DNA from: Paenibacillus plantiphilus
Lineage (GTDB): Bacteria > Bacillota > Bacilli > Paenibacillales > Paenibacillaceae
Direction: 5' to 3'
Assembly (NCBI RefSeq): GCF_927798095.1
Contig: NZ_CAKMMF010000011.1
Coordinates: 1-64,000, forward strand
DNA length: 64,000 nt
Shown piece after piece: positions 54,101 to 63,856 of this stretch. A program made the position numbers and the translations under genes. The notes beneath the pieces were generated by a model. That model ran no database searches, had not been told where the DNA came from, and worked only from the letters and a program-made list of their open reading frames with translations. The first letter of the stretch is position 1; each line of letters begins with the position of its first letter.

Positions 54101-57100
54101 CCGTCCGCAGCTGCGCCAACCCCAGCGATGACGCTTTCCGCTGTCGCCATCCAGTCCCGCTGCACGCAGATGGCGCGAAGGCCGCTGCCTTCGGCCATAT
54201 ACCGCAGCCGATCCTCCGGGAACTCCGGCGGCAGCGGCACATACGCGCCGCCCGCCTTGATGATCGCCAGAACACCGATCATCAGCTCCGCCGACCGCTG
54301 CGCCATCAGGCCGACCGGCTCGCCGCGCTTCACCCCTTGTCCGCGCAGATGGCTCGCGAGACGGTGGGACCGCTCGTGAAGCTCGCGGTACGTCAGCGTC
54401 TCGCTCTCGCAGGACAGCGCGATCCGCTCCGGCGTCCGTTCCGCTTGCTGGCGGAACATCTCATGCAGCGTCAGCTCGCGCGGGAATTCCGCTGCTGTGT
54501 CATTGAACAGCTCCACGACCTGCCGCTGCTCATCCGCATTCAGCATACTCACCTCGCCAAGCGGCAGATGAGGCATGCGAGGCAGCTCGCGCAGCAGCGT
54601 TTGAAACGCGCGAATCCAGGAAGCCATCGTTTCCGCCTTGAACAGCGCAGTCGCATATTGAATGGTGATCGTGAGCCCGTTTGATCCTTCCAGCGCATAC
54701 AAGCCGACATCGAATTGAGAGATGCCAAAATCACATTGCAGCTGCTCAACGGACAATTCCCGCTCCGACAGGTCTGCATGCTCCATGTTCAGCATTGAGA
54801 ACATCGTGTCGAACAACGGATTGCGGCTCAAATCCCGCTCCACCTGCATCCGCTCCACCAGCTGCTCGAACGGCACCTCCTGTCCTTCCAGCGAAGCCAG
54901 CACTTGTGCCTTTGCTTCTTGCAGCAAAGATGCGAACGACTTGCCTGACTCAGGGAACAGCCGAATCGCCAATGGATTGACGAATACGCCAACCAGCTGC
55001 TCCGTTCCAGGCGTGCTTCTACCTGCCACAGGAGTGCCCACCACTACCTCATTGCCTCCCGAAATACGCATAAGCCATGCTGCATATGCCGATAGAAGGA
55101 CCATGAACAGCGTCGCGCCGCTCTCCTGTGCAATCGCCTTAAGCGCCTCCAGCTCTTCCTTCCCGATCTCAAAAGAAAGCTGCTGCCCTTCTGTTCGCTT
55201 AACAGCAGGCCGGACATCGTCCAGCGGCAATTCCAGCTTCGGAACCGCGCCATAGGACAACCGCTCAAGCCAAGCCTGCTCTTGCTCACTTAAGCTGGAA
55301 TGCTCCTGCTCGCCATCGCCAGATTGCTCTTGCGCTCTATCGCCAGCTTGCCCTCGCGCTCCATCACCAGCTTGCTCTTGCGCTCCCGAAGCAGAATGCT
55401 CTTGCATCCCAACGTCAACCTGCTCCTGCACGCCAGCCCCGGAATGCTCTTGCTGTCCAGCCTGCCAGACGGCATAGTCCTTATACTGGATGTCCAGCTC
55501 GGCAATCGGAGCACCCTCATACAAGCTTAGGAAGTCCGCTATCAAAATATTAACCGACACACCGTCCGCCACAATGTGGTGAATGTCCACCAACAGGCCA
55601 TAACGGTCCTCCCGAAGCTTAAACAAGCCGACTCGGAAAAGAGGCCCATGCTGCAATACAAATGGCCGCACCATTGCGCGGGCTGCGTCATGCAGCAGCC
55701 CTTCATCGGCCAGCTCCATTTCTACGACATCCACAGCAGCATCGGCAGGCTCATGCACCTGCTGCCAAGGCTCCCCATCCCGCATGACAAACGTTGTCCG
55801 CAGAGCTTCATGCCTTGCTGTCAATGCATGAAGCGCAGCATGGAACCGATCCCGGTCGAAATTCCCTTTGAGCATGAGAAGGGAAGGGATGTTATAAGCT
55901 ATAGTGGAGGGATCAAACTCCTGCAGAAAATACATCCGTCTCTGTGCATAAGTAACAGGATAATATTCCGCCTCTGCCGCTTTCGGTATGATTACATACT
56001 CGGCTCGGGCTGAATTTACGCTGCCGTTCATTAAAGCAGCCATTTCCTTCAGCCTTGCATGACTGAACAGATCGGTCAATGTCGCTCGAACGCCGAATCT
56101 TCTAACTAACAGAGATACCAACGAGGCTGCCTGCATAGAATCGCCGCCGACATCGAAGAAGCTGTCATTTCGACCGTACGGTCCAAAGCCAAGCAGCTGC
56201 TCCCATATTTCGGCTACAGCCGCCTCGTATTCACCGACCGGAGCCTCGTAATTTACTGTCCTCGTTACTTTTGTCTGCTGATCAGCAGCCGCTAATTGCC
56301 ATACACTTGATGCATTCGGATAGCGAAGCGGAAGCAAATATGCCCGGTGAAGAAGCTGCTGCTCCCGTTCCACAGGAAGATTCCAATCCAATGATGCCGA
56401 AGCGATTGAAGCCGTTCCCTTCAGTACTCTCGTTCCTGAAGACGCAGTCTCTGCTGGTCCTGGTCCTGCTGCTGAAGCCATCGTCTCTGTCGAAACGATT
56501 GCCGAAGCAACGAACTCCGCTGGTTCGGCAGCTGCCGCCGCTTCCTCAACAACTTCCGCCCCTTCATAAGCGACACCCTCATAGAAGGCTATGTGGGAAG
56601 GTGCATCTGCAATATCCGCAAGCGGAAGCAAATACGGCACGACCGCGCCTTCTTCGTCTGAAGATGGCTCTTGCTTGCTCCAGCCTGTCTGCTGAAGAAA
56701 TTGCAGAAACGGCATATTTTTGGCCGTCTGACGGAAATCCGCGCCAAGAGCGGTACAGCCCTGCGCCTCCGCCTCATGCTTCAAGCCAGACAAAATCGCA
56801 CGTTCCACGCCTCTTCCCAGCACCCTGCAGCTTAGCAGGAACGTATCTGCCGCCAGAACGGAATCGCGAACAGCTGCCGCTACCAGACCGACCAGACCAT
56901 AATCTCCATACCGATCAGCCGCTTCCACGATCCAAAACCTGCTGCCCGGCTCTTTCATCAGCTGCCGAATGTCACCCTCTGTACGCCGTATGCCGCTAAG
57001 ATTGAATTGATTCGTACGAACCGTCAATTGTGCGGCACGGGCTACTTCGTCCTGGGCAAGATATCGAAGACTGACTTTCATCCCCAAATCCTCGTAGTAT

Positions 57101-60100
57101 TCCTCCAGCGTTGCAACCCGCTGCTCCGCTGCCTTCCTGCGGCGTTCCGCATCATACATGTCTGCCCGCTTGCGGTCTTCGCCTGTCACACGAGAACGAT
57201 CCCATGCCCATACATGATCAAGGAATGCCGTCATCTCCTCTTCCTGAGGCAGCCTCAGCGTGAGCACCTCTGGGCACTGCGCCATCACTCCGAGACATTC
57301 TGCCGCATTATCATCCACGAAGATCAGACTGTCCAGTCCGAGGTTCAGCTCCTTGGCGAGCTCGCGGATATTATCCGGCTTGGGCTCCCAGTTGACGCGC
57401 CATGCGGCAAAATGCTCCTTGCCCAGCACCATTCCCGTATTGCCCGCGAAGACATCCCATACATCCTGCTCATTGTTTTTACTGCACAGCGCCAGCAGCA
57501 TTCCTTCGCTTCGTTTGCGCAGCAGAAGCTGCTGGAAGGCCGCATAAGCCGGGCCAACCTTCACACCCTCCGGCCCAGCCTCTCCGCAAACGCCATTCCA
57601 CAGCGTGTTGTCGGCATCAACAACGATCACCTTGAAGGGCGTGCCCTTCCATGCAATGAGTGCGCGGGCAATTTCCGTTCCCAGCGCGGCAAAATAATCA
57701 TTTGTAAACGGAATATGGCCCTCTTCATTCGTAACCGCATCCTCTATAGTAGTGACGCCGTATCGAGCCGCTGTCTCTGCCACATCAAGCAGGAACGCGC
57801 CCTCGACAGCAGTCAGCCGATTGCGCCACCGCTCTGCGAAAGCTTTCGCCCGGGCTTCCGGCAGCCTGCCGAAGGGTCCATCCGGAGAGAATGGAAACAA
57901 GCCGACGAAATGCGGACCCCTGTCCGCACGGTCACTTAACAGCAGCAGCAGACGATCCAGGTCACTCTCCAGACGCTCCAGCTTCTCCTCTTCTGTTGCC
58001 GCATATGGAGACACCCAATCCTCTGGGCGAATCAGCAGCACCCCTGCAGAAGAGCCGCGTGCATCCCGGCCTGCCAGCAAGCTCGAATCCTCCTGCAGCA
58101 GCTCTTGAATAATCTGATTATACGGAGCAAACGTTACGACGGGATTCATGCCAAAAGCGCTCAGCCAGCTTCTCAGATGACGCTCAACCGGCTCTGAGGT
58201 GAAGGAGGACGCGATGCGGACCTCGAAATCGACAAGCGGCACAGCTGATGTCATTTCCGCATGGTCATTCAGCCTTCTCCTTGCTTCATAATTCTCCGCT
58301 TCCGCCACCGTTAATGGTGCCAAGCTGCCTACAGAGAAGCTGCTGTCGCTTGCAGCCAAAGCTGCTGTGCTTGCGAATTTCTCAGCCAGCCCTGCAATCG
58401 TCTCTTCCTTAAACAGTGCGGAATCGTATTCCAGCACGCCTCTCAGCTCGCCGGATGAGCCGACGAACAGATCAAGCTTAATATCAAGCGCAGACGTATG
58501 CCGCTGCAGCGGATATTCCGTGAATGTCATGTTGCCCGCCTGAAAATGCTCACTGCCTGCAGCATGATTATGGAAGACCAGCATCGTATCATAAACCGGA
58601 TTGCGCGAGCGGTCTGTCCCCGCCTTCAGCTGCACGACCGTTTCATCGAACGGGAATAGACCATTGGCATAGGCGCTAATCGTCCGACTGTTGACCTCCT
58701 GCAGCAGCTCAGCGAAAGCAGCGTCCCGCGACACCTGAACCCGAATGGGCAGGAAATTAATGAAGACACCAACAAGACCTCTGTATTCCGCTTGATCCCG
58801 ACCGCTAACCAAAGAGCCGATGATCAGATCATCCTCCTTGGAATAGTGATTCATAACAACCGCATAGAGCGACATTAATGTCGTATGCAGGGAAACATGA
58901 TGGCGTTTGGACATCTCCTGCAGCGTTGCCGTTAATTCAGCCGGAAGAGTGAACCGCAGCGTGCTGCTCTGCTGCGACTTCACTTGCGGCCTTGGATAAT
59001 CGAGTGGCAGGCGCAGCTTGGGCAGCGTCCCCGCCAATACATCCTCGATCCAGTAGCGTCGCTGGGCTTCTATCGCCTCACCCGCCATAACATCCCGCTG
59101 CCATAGCGCAAAATCGCGATATTGCGCCTGAACAGGAGCAAGCTTCAGTCCGCCGTATAATGCCGTCATCTCTTGAAGCAGTATAGACAGCGAGGCTCCA
59201 TCCGAAATGATATGATGCGTATCCAGCACTAGCATGTGACGCTCCGATGAGGCAGAAGCAACACCAATTCTGAATAGCGGGAGCCGGGAGAGATCGAAAG
59301 GCTGGACAACTGTGTCTACAAAGGAGCTCCACTCCTCCTCAGACCCGACATGAATCTGATTCACCTCGACAGGAGCAGAACCGTGAATCCGTTGCATAGG
59401 CTCACCATCGTCAGACCATTCAAAGGTCGTTCGCAGACTCTCATGCCGTTCCGTCAGACTGCGGAAAGCCATCTGCAGACGCTCCGCATCAATCGGACCC
59501 TCGATCGTATAAGCAAGCGGCATATTATGCTGCAGCTCTGCTCCAGGCAAGTGGCTGTTATAATATATACGGCGCTGTGCGCGGGATAACGGGTACAGCG
59601 CTGTTTCCGCGATTGGATTGATTTCCTTCTCGGATGCTGCAAGAGTTGGATTCAACTGATCCGCATGTCGGGAGAGCGCCGCAATCGTCGGGTATTGCAA
59701 AATATCCGCTACACCAATCTCGACACCTAGACGGGCGCTCAATGCCCCGGTAATTTGCAGCGCCAGAATCGAATCTCCGCCAAGGTCATAATAATGATCG
59801 TCCACTCCCAGTGATTGAAAACCGAGCACCTGTCCCCAAGCGCCTGCGACGATATTCTCTGTAGCGGAATAAATATCTCCCGCCCGTCCAGTCAATAGAA
59901 CCTCTCTATTGCTCTCCGCTTGAGAAGCGTTAACCGCTAGAGCAGCACCTGACTCCGCAGGTATGCGATAAAATGTATCCACAGCGGCGGGAGTCTCAAG
60001 CCAGCAGCGTGTCCGGTCGAATGGATAAGCAGGAAGGTTGATCCGCTGATGGACGGAATCCGTGTACAGCTCCTCCCACTTGATATCACCGCCATTCACA

Positions 60101-62046
60101 TAGAGGGAGCCCTGCTCCTCCACCGTCAAACTTCTGACATTGACTTCGGAAGGCATCTCGTTCTGGCTTCCTTGAACTCGGCCCAACCAAATGCCTTTCG
60201 CTACCTCTCCTCTGTTTGCAGCATCGTCCGCCCGAACCTCTGCACCAGCGCGACCTGACGAATCTGCCAGATTCGCTGTACCTGCTATACCTGCTATACC
60301 TGCTATACCTGCTATACCTGCTGTACTCGCTGAACCTGCTGTACCTGCTATACTCGCTGTACCTGCTGTACCTGGACCCGCTGGACCCGCCGGACCCGCC
60401 GGACCCGCCGATTCCCAGCTCCACTCTGCGGCATCAAGCAGCTGTACGATCCTGTTCAGCTGCTCCCGCAATTCATCCTTCGTACTTGCGGCAACAGCAG
60501 CTCGATAGCTGTGATGTCCCCGTCCTGTATTGGCGGTATAACAGAAGTCACGCAGAGCAACCTCTACGGAATCAGGTTCATTCAGAAACTCGGCATAGAA
60601 TGCCGCAAGCGCGCGCAAAGCCGTCTCGCTTTTCGCTGATAGCGCTGCAATTTGGCTGCCTTCATCCATATTGAATCCTTCAGGCGCTTCCGGCGCTTCT
60701 TCAAGCACGACATGGCAGTTGGTGCCGCTCATGCCAAAAGCACTGACGCCCGCTCTGCGCGGCTCTTCTCCGCTCGTCCAAGGACGCAGCAAATCACTGA
60801 CATAGACAGGCGAGTCCACAAAAGGAATTTCGCCATTAGGCCGCTCGAAATGCAGCATCGGCGGGAGCTGCCTATGCTTCAGCGCAAGCGCTGCTTTCAT
60901 AAGCGAGACGATGCCCGCAGTAGTATCGAGATGACCGATATTCGTCTTGACCGAGCCGATCGCACAGAACTGCTTGCGGTCGGTATACCGGCGGAACGCT
61001 CTTGTAATCCCGTCTATTTCAATCGGATCGCCTAGACGCGTCCCTGTACCGTGCGCCTCAATATATTGAATCGTCTCTGGCGCAACCTCGGCATCCTGCC
61101 ACGCCCGGACGATAACCTCCTCTTGTGCGCTGACACTGGGCGCCGTAATTCCGATAGATGCGCCGTCCTGATTGACCGCACTGCCTTTAATAACGGCATA
61201 GATAGCGTCTCCATCCCGGATAGCCTTCCCAAGCGGCTTGAGCAGAACAGCTGCCGAGCCTTCGCCTCCGCCCGTCCCGCCCGATGAATTATCGAACGTG
61301 CGGGCGCGCGAGTCGGAGGATTCGATCCCGATTTTTATACCGAGATCGACTGGAAGCAGATACGTTTTGACGCCGCCCACGAGCGCTTGCTCGCACTCCC
61401 CGCCTCGCAGCGCCTGCACTGCCAGATGCAGCGCAACGAGCGATGAGGAGCAAGCCGTATCCACCGTTAAGCTGGGACCTTTGAAGTCCAGCAGATACGA
61501 TATCCTGCTGGCAACAATAGACGATAAATTCCCGGGAATCGCGAGCGATAGCGAAGATGGGTCCCGTTGTGCGATCAATCGCTTATAATCATGGAACGCA
61601 TCCCCGTTATAACCCAGATATACGCCAGTTCTGCTGCCATAAAGCTTGTCTCCGCCATAACCCGCATCCTCAAGCGCGCTCCATGCTGTCTCCAGCCAAA
61701 GCCGCTGATTGGGGCTCAGCAAAGCCGCTTCCTTTGGGGACAGCCGGAAGAAACGGTAATCAAACTTGTCGATCCCCTCCAGATAGGCCCCGTCATAATA
61801 GGAAACCACTCCGCCTGGAAGCTTCGTATCCTCCAGCAGCGACTCCACGTCCGCGCGACGGGAAGAAGGGAAAGGACCAATAGCGTCCTCCCCCTCCGTT
61901 ACATTCTTCCAAAACCGTCTGACGTTTTCCGCTTTCGGCAGCATGGCCGCCATTCCGATAATGGCGATGTCGCGATGGGATGTTTCCTCGACTACAATCT
62001 CTTCCTCTTCCTCGGCTCCCTCGTTCCACCATGCGTTATCCAGCAT
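51169..62046 (-). CDS. Hybrid PKS-NRPS megasynthase: KS-ACP-C-FkbH-ACP-C-A(Ser)-PCP-C
   Basis: The 3,625-residue protein has these domains. A ketosynthase (about 25-450) has Cys199 in DTACSSS, His332 in EAHGTGT and His372 in NIGHLD; no acyltransferase is attached. ACP1 carries Ser at about 759 (GGDS). C1 has HHIISDG at about 940. An FkbH-type HAD domain with GNAT-like tail (about 1310-1790) has DADNTLW and is expected to load a glyceryl unit from 1,3-bisphosphoglycerate onto ACP2 (GGDS at about 1969). C2 has HHIVADG at about 2155. An adenylation domain (about 2520-3055) has pocket residues D-V-W-H-F-S-L-V-D-K, the serine code. A PCP (GGHS at about 3106) and C3 (HHLVSDG at about 3292) follow, and the protein ends FEEEFDF. 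There is no ketoreductase or thioesterase. GGGAGG precedes the ATG. The substrate calls come from known family rules; the product is unknown. Confidence 0.93.
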   Translation of the reverse strand: MLDNAWWNEGAEEEEEIVVEETSHRDIAIIGMAAMLPKAENVRRFWKNVTEGEDAIGPFPSSRRADVESLLEDTKLPGGVVSYYDGAYLEGIDKFDYRFFRLSPKEAALLSPNQRLWLETAWSALEDAGYGGDKLYGSRTGVYLGYNGDAFHDYKRLIAQRDPSSLSLAIPGNLSSIVASRISYLLDFKGPSLTVDTACSSSLVALHLAVQALRGGECEQALVGGVKTYLLPVDLGIKIGIESSDSRARTFDNSSGGTGGGEGSAAVLLKPLGKAIRDGDAIYAVIKGSAVNQDGASIGITAPSVSAQEEVIVRAWQDAEVAPETIQYIEAHGTGTRLGDPIEIDGITRAFRRYTDRKQFCAIGSVKTNIGHLDTTAGIVSLMKAALALKHRQLPPMLHFERPNGEIPFVDSPVYVSDLLRPWTSGEEPRRAGVSAFGMSGTNCHVVLEEAPEAPEGFNMDEGSQIAALSAKSETALRALAAFYAEFLNEPDSVEVALRDFCYTANTGRGHHSYRAAVAASTKDELREQLNRIVQLLDAAEWSWESAGPAGPAGPAGPGTAGTASIAGTAGSASTAGIAGIAGIAGIAGTANLADSSGRAGAEVRADDAANRGEVAKGIWLGRVQGSQNEMPSEVNVRSLTVEEQGSLYVNGGDIKWEELYTDSVHQRINLPAYPFDRTRCWLETPAAVDTFYRIPAESGAALAVNASQAESNREVLLTGRAGDIYSATENIVAGAWGQVLGFQSLGVDDHYYDLGGDSILALQITGALSARLGVEIGVADILQYPTIAALSRHADQLNPTLAASEKEINPIAETALYPLSRAQRRIYYNSHLPGAELQHNMPLAYTIEGPIDAERLQMAFRSLTERHESLRTTFEWSDDGEPMQRIHGSAPVEVNQIHVGSEEEWSSFVDTVVQPFDLSRLPLFRIGVASASSERHMLVLDTHHIISDGASLSILLQEMTALYGGLKLAPVQAQYRDFALWQRDVMAGEAIEAQRRYWIEDVLAGTLPKLRLPLDYPRPQVKSQQSSTLRFTLPAELTATLQEMSKRHHVSLHTTLMSLYAVVMNHYSKEDDLIIGSLVSGRDQAEYRGLVGVFINFLPIRVQVSRDAAFAELLQEVNSRTISAYANGLFPFDETVVQLKAGTDRSRNPVYDTMLVFHNHAAGSEHFQAGNMTFTEYPLQRHTSALDIKLDLFVGSSGELRGVLEYDSALFKEETIAGLAEKFASTAALAASDSSFSVGSLAPLTVAEAENYEARRRLNDHAEMTSAVPLVDFEVRIASSFTSEPVERHLRSWLSAFGMNPVVTFAPYNQIIQELLQEDSSLLAGRDARGSSAGVLLIRPEDWVSPYAATEEEKLERLESDLDRLLLLLSDRADRGPHFVGLFPFSPDGPFGRLPEARAKAFAERWRNRLTAVEGAFLLDVAETAARYGVTTIEDAVTNEEGHIPFTNDYFAALGTEIARALIAWKGTPFKVIVVDADNTLWNGVCGEAGPEGVKVGPAYAAFQQLLLRKRSEGMLLALCSKNNEQDVWDVFAGNTGMVLGKEHFAAWRVNWEPKPDNIRELAKELNLGLDSLIFVDDNAAECLGVMAQCPEVLTLRLPQEEEMTAFLDHVWAWDRSRVTGEDRKRADMYDAERRRKAAEQRVATLEEYYEDLGMKVSLRYLAQDEVARAAQLTVRTNQFNLSGIRRTEGDIRQLMKEPGSRFWIVEAADRYGDYGLVGLVAAAVRDSVLAADTFLLSCRVLGRGVERAILSGLKHEAEAQGCTALGADFRQTAKNMPFLQFLQQTGWSKQEPSSDEEGAVVPYLLPLADIADAPSHIAFYEGVAYEGAEVVEEAAAAAEPAEFVASAIVSTETMASAAGPGPAETASSGTRVLKGTASIASASLDWNLPVEREQQLLHRAYLLPLRYPNASSVWQLAAADQQTKVTRTVNYEAPVGEYEAAVAEIWEQLLGFGPYGRNDSFFDVGGDSMQAASLVSLLVRRFGVRATLTDLFSHARLKEMAALMNGSVNSARAEYVIIPKAAEAEYYPVTYAQRRMYFLQEFDPSTIAYNIPSLLMLKGNFDRDRFHAALHALTARHEALRTTFVMRDGEPWQQVHEPADAAVDVVEMELADEGLLHDAARAMVRPFVLQHGPLFRVGLFKLREDRYGLLVDIHHIVADGVSVNILIADFLSLYEGAPIAELDIQYKDYAVWQAGQQEHSGAGVQEQVDVGMQEHSASGAQEQAGDGARGQAGDRAQEQSGDGEQEHSSLSEQEQAWLERLSYGAVPKLELPLDDVRPAVKRTEGQQLSFEIGKEELEALKAIAQESGATLFMVLLSAYAAWLMRISGGNEVVVGTPVAGRSTPGTEQLVGVFVNPLAIRLFPESGKSFASLLQEAKAQVLASLEGQEVPFEQLVERMQVERDLSRNPLFDTMFSMLNMEHADLSERELSVEQLQCDFGISQFDVGLYALEGSNGLTITIQYATALFKAETMASWIRAFQTLLRELPRMPHLPLGEVSMLNADEQRQVVELFNDTAAEFPRELTLHEMFRQQAERTPERIALSCESETLTYRELHERSHRLASHLRGQGVKRGEPVGLMAQRSAELMIGVLAIIKAGGAYVPLPPEFPEDRLRYMAEGSGLRAICVQRDWMATAESVIAGVGAAADGSSDPSALGEGSRKVDLDRPAAILLVDLDAAAWREGAVEPVVSVNTPDDLAYILYTSGSTGRPKGVMIRHESVINRIHWMQSAYPLGEGDVILQKTPYSFDVSVWELFWWMLAGASVAFLPPGAEKDPAQLVEAIGQRKVTTMHFVPSMLAAFLETVQGEPVAALAGKLATLKHVFASGEALHTEHVERFYALTRSCGLADTRLINLYGPTEATVDVSVYECVPDSGLGFVPIGRPIDNTALYIVSGSGQAQPIGVPGELCIAGVQLASGYANRPDLTAEKFVPNPFAPGTVMYRTGDLARWMENGEIQYLGRIDDQVKVRGYRIELGEIERILLAFESVSEAVVTVREDGSGDKQLCGYVVADRACTSGELRRHCGELLPDYMIPAAFVQLEAMPLTASGKADRRALPSPDMAMATGTAYEAPASETEERLAALWRELLQREQIGVNDNFFELGGHSLKAAALTAKIEQSFSIRLALKELFLHPTIRQLAAVIEEEGNSATTFFNIPKASKKLYYPVSSAQKQMLIHGQFNPGSLSYNMPTVLKLTGKLDAEQFKLALNELIARHESLRTSFMQVKGQMMQQVHEQVELPLQLSTKEDFFRGEDEHVEEALSGWLQPFVTSQAPLFRAELVQLDPDTHLLLFDIHHLVSDGVSGGILIRDLIALYSGSELPVIGAQLKDYTEWLQRSDSGIDMDKHRTFWTEQFAGGVPQLNLPTDAPRSVLNDLASRDEGARCRVTIHAEQASALYDLAGRSGGTLFMVLFAGYQAMLGRWSGIDDVVTGVPVANRSHPDLSDTAGLLLNTLALRSRPTRTMSFEQWVQEVKHNVLHAFELPWLPMEELVELLDEAGSIRWDTTRHPLFNTMFVLQNMDTGPTHTGQLQWQPVEVNFASAKLDLVVQAEERNGAIELIFEYRSSLFHANTVMRMAEDYMRMLERGAADPQASLERLTGAGQTSEAAPPEPKVFEKRSLFEEEFDF

Positions 62047-62100
62047 TGCGATTCCTCCCTCTATTCACTTGAAGCGCGATACCAATGCATTTTGTAGGGA

Positions 62101-63726
62101 TCAAGCGCTGATTTTCTGTTTATTTTCCATACGGCGAGTGCGAAGACCTGGTTCTCTGGACTTCCACAAACCGTACATAAGCGCAAGAATGGCAATCGAG
62201 CTAACGATCTGTGCAGTGTACAGCACCGCCGTATCCTCTGGAACACCTATATAGTTGCGGATAATGAAATACGCCGAGAACAGCACCAGTTCATTGACAT
62301 ATGTGACCCAGATCGAACGGTACCACATATACAGCAGTCCGAATATAACCGCGCCAGCCGTTCCATACAGCTTGGTTGGTAAATCAGCAAAGGAGAACAT
62401 AATACCGTACAGAATGCCTGTAATAATCATTGCCGCCCATGCTGGCAGCGACTGCCGGATTTCATTGAACAGCAGCGCGCGGAACAATACCTCTTTATAG
62501 AGTGAATTGATCAGGAAGAAGCTGAAGAAAACGAGGGCGCTTTGGCCCAGGAAGAAACCAACAATGCCATGGAAGGCTGGAGCGGCTTCTTTCACCTCTG
62601 GAATGTTGAACAGGCTCATTACCCATATGGCCATGCTGACCGCCAGCAGTGTATTCATCACATGAACCTTCAGTTTGACATTGCTGAACCCGGTGATGGC
62701 GATCAAATCTTTATTGTAGAACCATTTGTAGATAAAGTAGAACAACGGCAGCGAGAGCAGCGCATTCGTGTACAGGCCGATAATGCCATACGGCGCAAGA
62801 GTTGGAAATTGTTTGATTACGTACCCTTCCCAAATGATGACGAGCAGCTGCAGGAAGAGGAAGTAGACCGCGACGATCAGTACGACTTTTCCAAGTGTGG
62901 CGGCATGCTTTTTCAAAGCGGGCGCGCCCTTCCACAGATAGACCAGCGACAGCCCGATAACACTCAGACATAACAGGCCAATCATCAGAAGCTCATCATT
63001 GGTGCGCCTCAGCATGGCATCATGCACGCCCCATCTTTGCGTAATCATCATCAAGCAGTTGACGACGACTCCAATTGCGATGGAAGCCCAAATGGACTGC
63101 GTGCGAATATAGACAAGACAGTACAGAATGCTTAGGAAAAAGGCGACGAAGCCGACCCACGGAGATGGCTGGAAGTAGCCATAAACAATGGACCCGACGA
63201 TAACTGTAGCCCAGGCGGGCATAATTTTGCGCAGAGAAGTGTATACAATGCCGCGGAACAGCAGCTCCTCGAAGACGACTGCAAAGAAGCCAACGCCGAG
63301 AATGACATAGATGAAATAATCTGCTTTGCCGAAATCTTTGACATAGTTCGCCAGCTCGTCCGTGTTCTCCCGAACCCAGCTAAGCTGCATGACCGAAATA
63401 TACAGGAAGGTACAGGCAACACCGATGAGACCCATGAGCGCCCATTGGCCGGCCTTTAAATTGCGGAACTTGGCGGCCTTAATTATACCTTCAATCCTGC
63501 CTTTGCTGACCTTTCGCTGAATGTAGGAGATGAGCAGGTAGAGCAGGAACACAACAGCAAATACGACACACAGGTAAACCGGTATATTGCGAATCATATA
63601 ATCAAAATAGGCTGGATACTTCTGTATAAACAATACTCCGTGCAGCATGTAAACCAGCATAAACACGCCTACATATAAGGCAGCATGCAGAATCGGACCC
63701 ATTATCGTCCTGAACGTTGATTTCAC
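62101..63726 (-). CDS. CPBP-type (CAAX/Abi) membrane protein, duplicated
   Basis: The 541-residue protein has about 14 membrane helices and two homologous halves. The first half has EELLFRGIVY (about residue 153), the glutamate motif of CPBP intramembrane proteases. The second has KEVLFRALLF, with the first Glu changed to Lys. In the first half the expected later His motif reads SIAIGVVVN, without His. The protein may be weakly active or a non-catalytic relative. It lies 54 bp before the synthase and is probably co-transcribed, which hints at immunity, export or product processing. Confidence 0.8.
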   Translation of the reverse strand: MKSTFRTIMGPILHAALYVGVFMLVYMLHGVLFIQKYPAYFDYMIRNIPVYLCVVFAVVFLLYLLISYIQRKVSKGRIEGIIKAAKFRNLKAGQWALMGLIGVACTFLYISVMQLSWVRENTDELANYVKDFGKADYFIYVILGVGFFAVVFEELLFRGIVYTSLRKIMPAWATVIVGSIVYGYFQPSPWVGFVAFFLSILYCLVYIRTQSIWASIAIGVVVNCLMMITQRWGVHDAMLRRTNDELLMIGLLCLSVIGLSLVYLWKGAPALKKHAATLGKVVLIVAVYFLFLQLLVIIWEGYVIKQFPTLAPYGIIGLYTNALLSLPLFYFIYKWFYNKDLIAITGFSNVKLKVHVMNTLLAVSMAIWVMSLFNIPEVKEAAPAFHGIVGFFLGQSALVFFSFFLINSLYKEVLFRALLFNEIRQSLPAWAAMIITGILYGIMFSFADLPTKLYGTAGAVIFGLLYMWYRSIWVTYVNELVLFSAYFIIRNYIGVPEDTAVLYTAQIVSSIAILALMYGLWKSREPGLRTRRMENKQKISA

Positions 63727-63856
63727 TTCGCGACGCCTCCCAATTTATAAATCCCTCGAATTTCGTTGCACGCCGTTTCGCGGCTTATGATGCAGCGTAC
63801 ACGGATTCCGCGCGCGCTGCATCTATGCCTGCGATCAGGAGTAGAATTACTGAATA

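Noticed and set aside
56271-57939. Long plus-strand open frames within the synthase
   Set aside because: They mirror the coding strand of a high-GC, well-conserved megasynthase and have no ribosome binding sites or recognisable domains.
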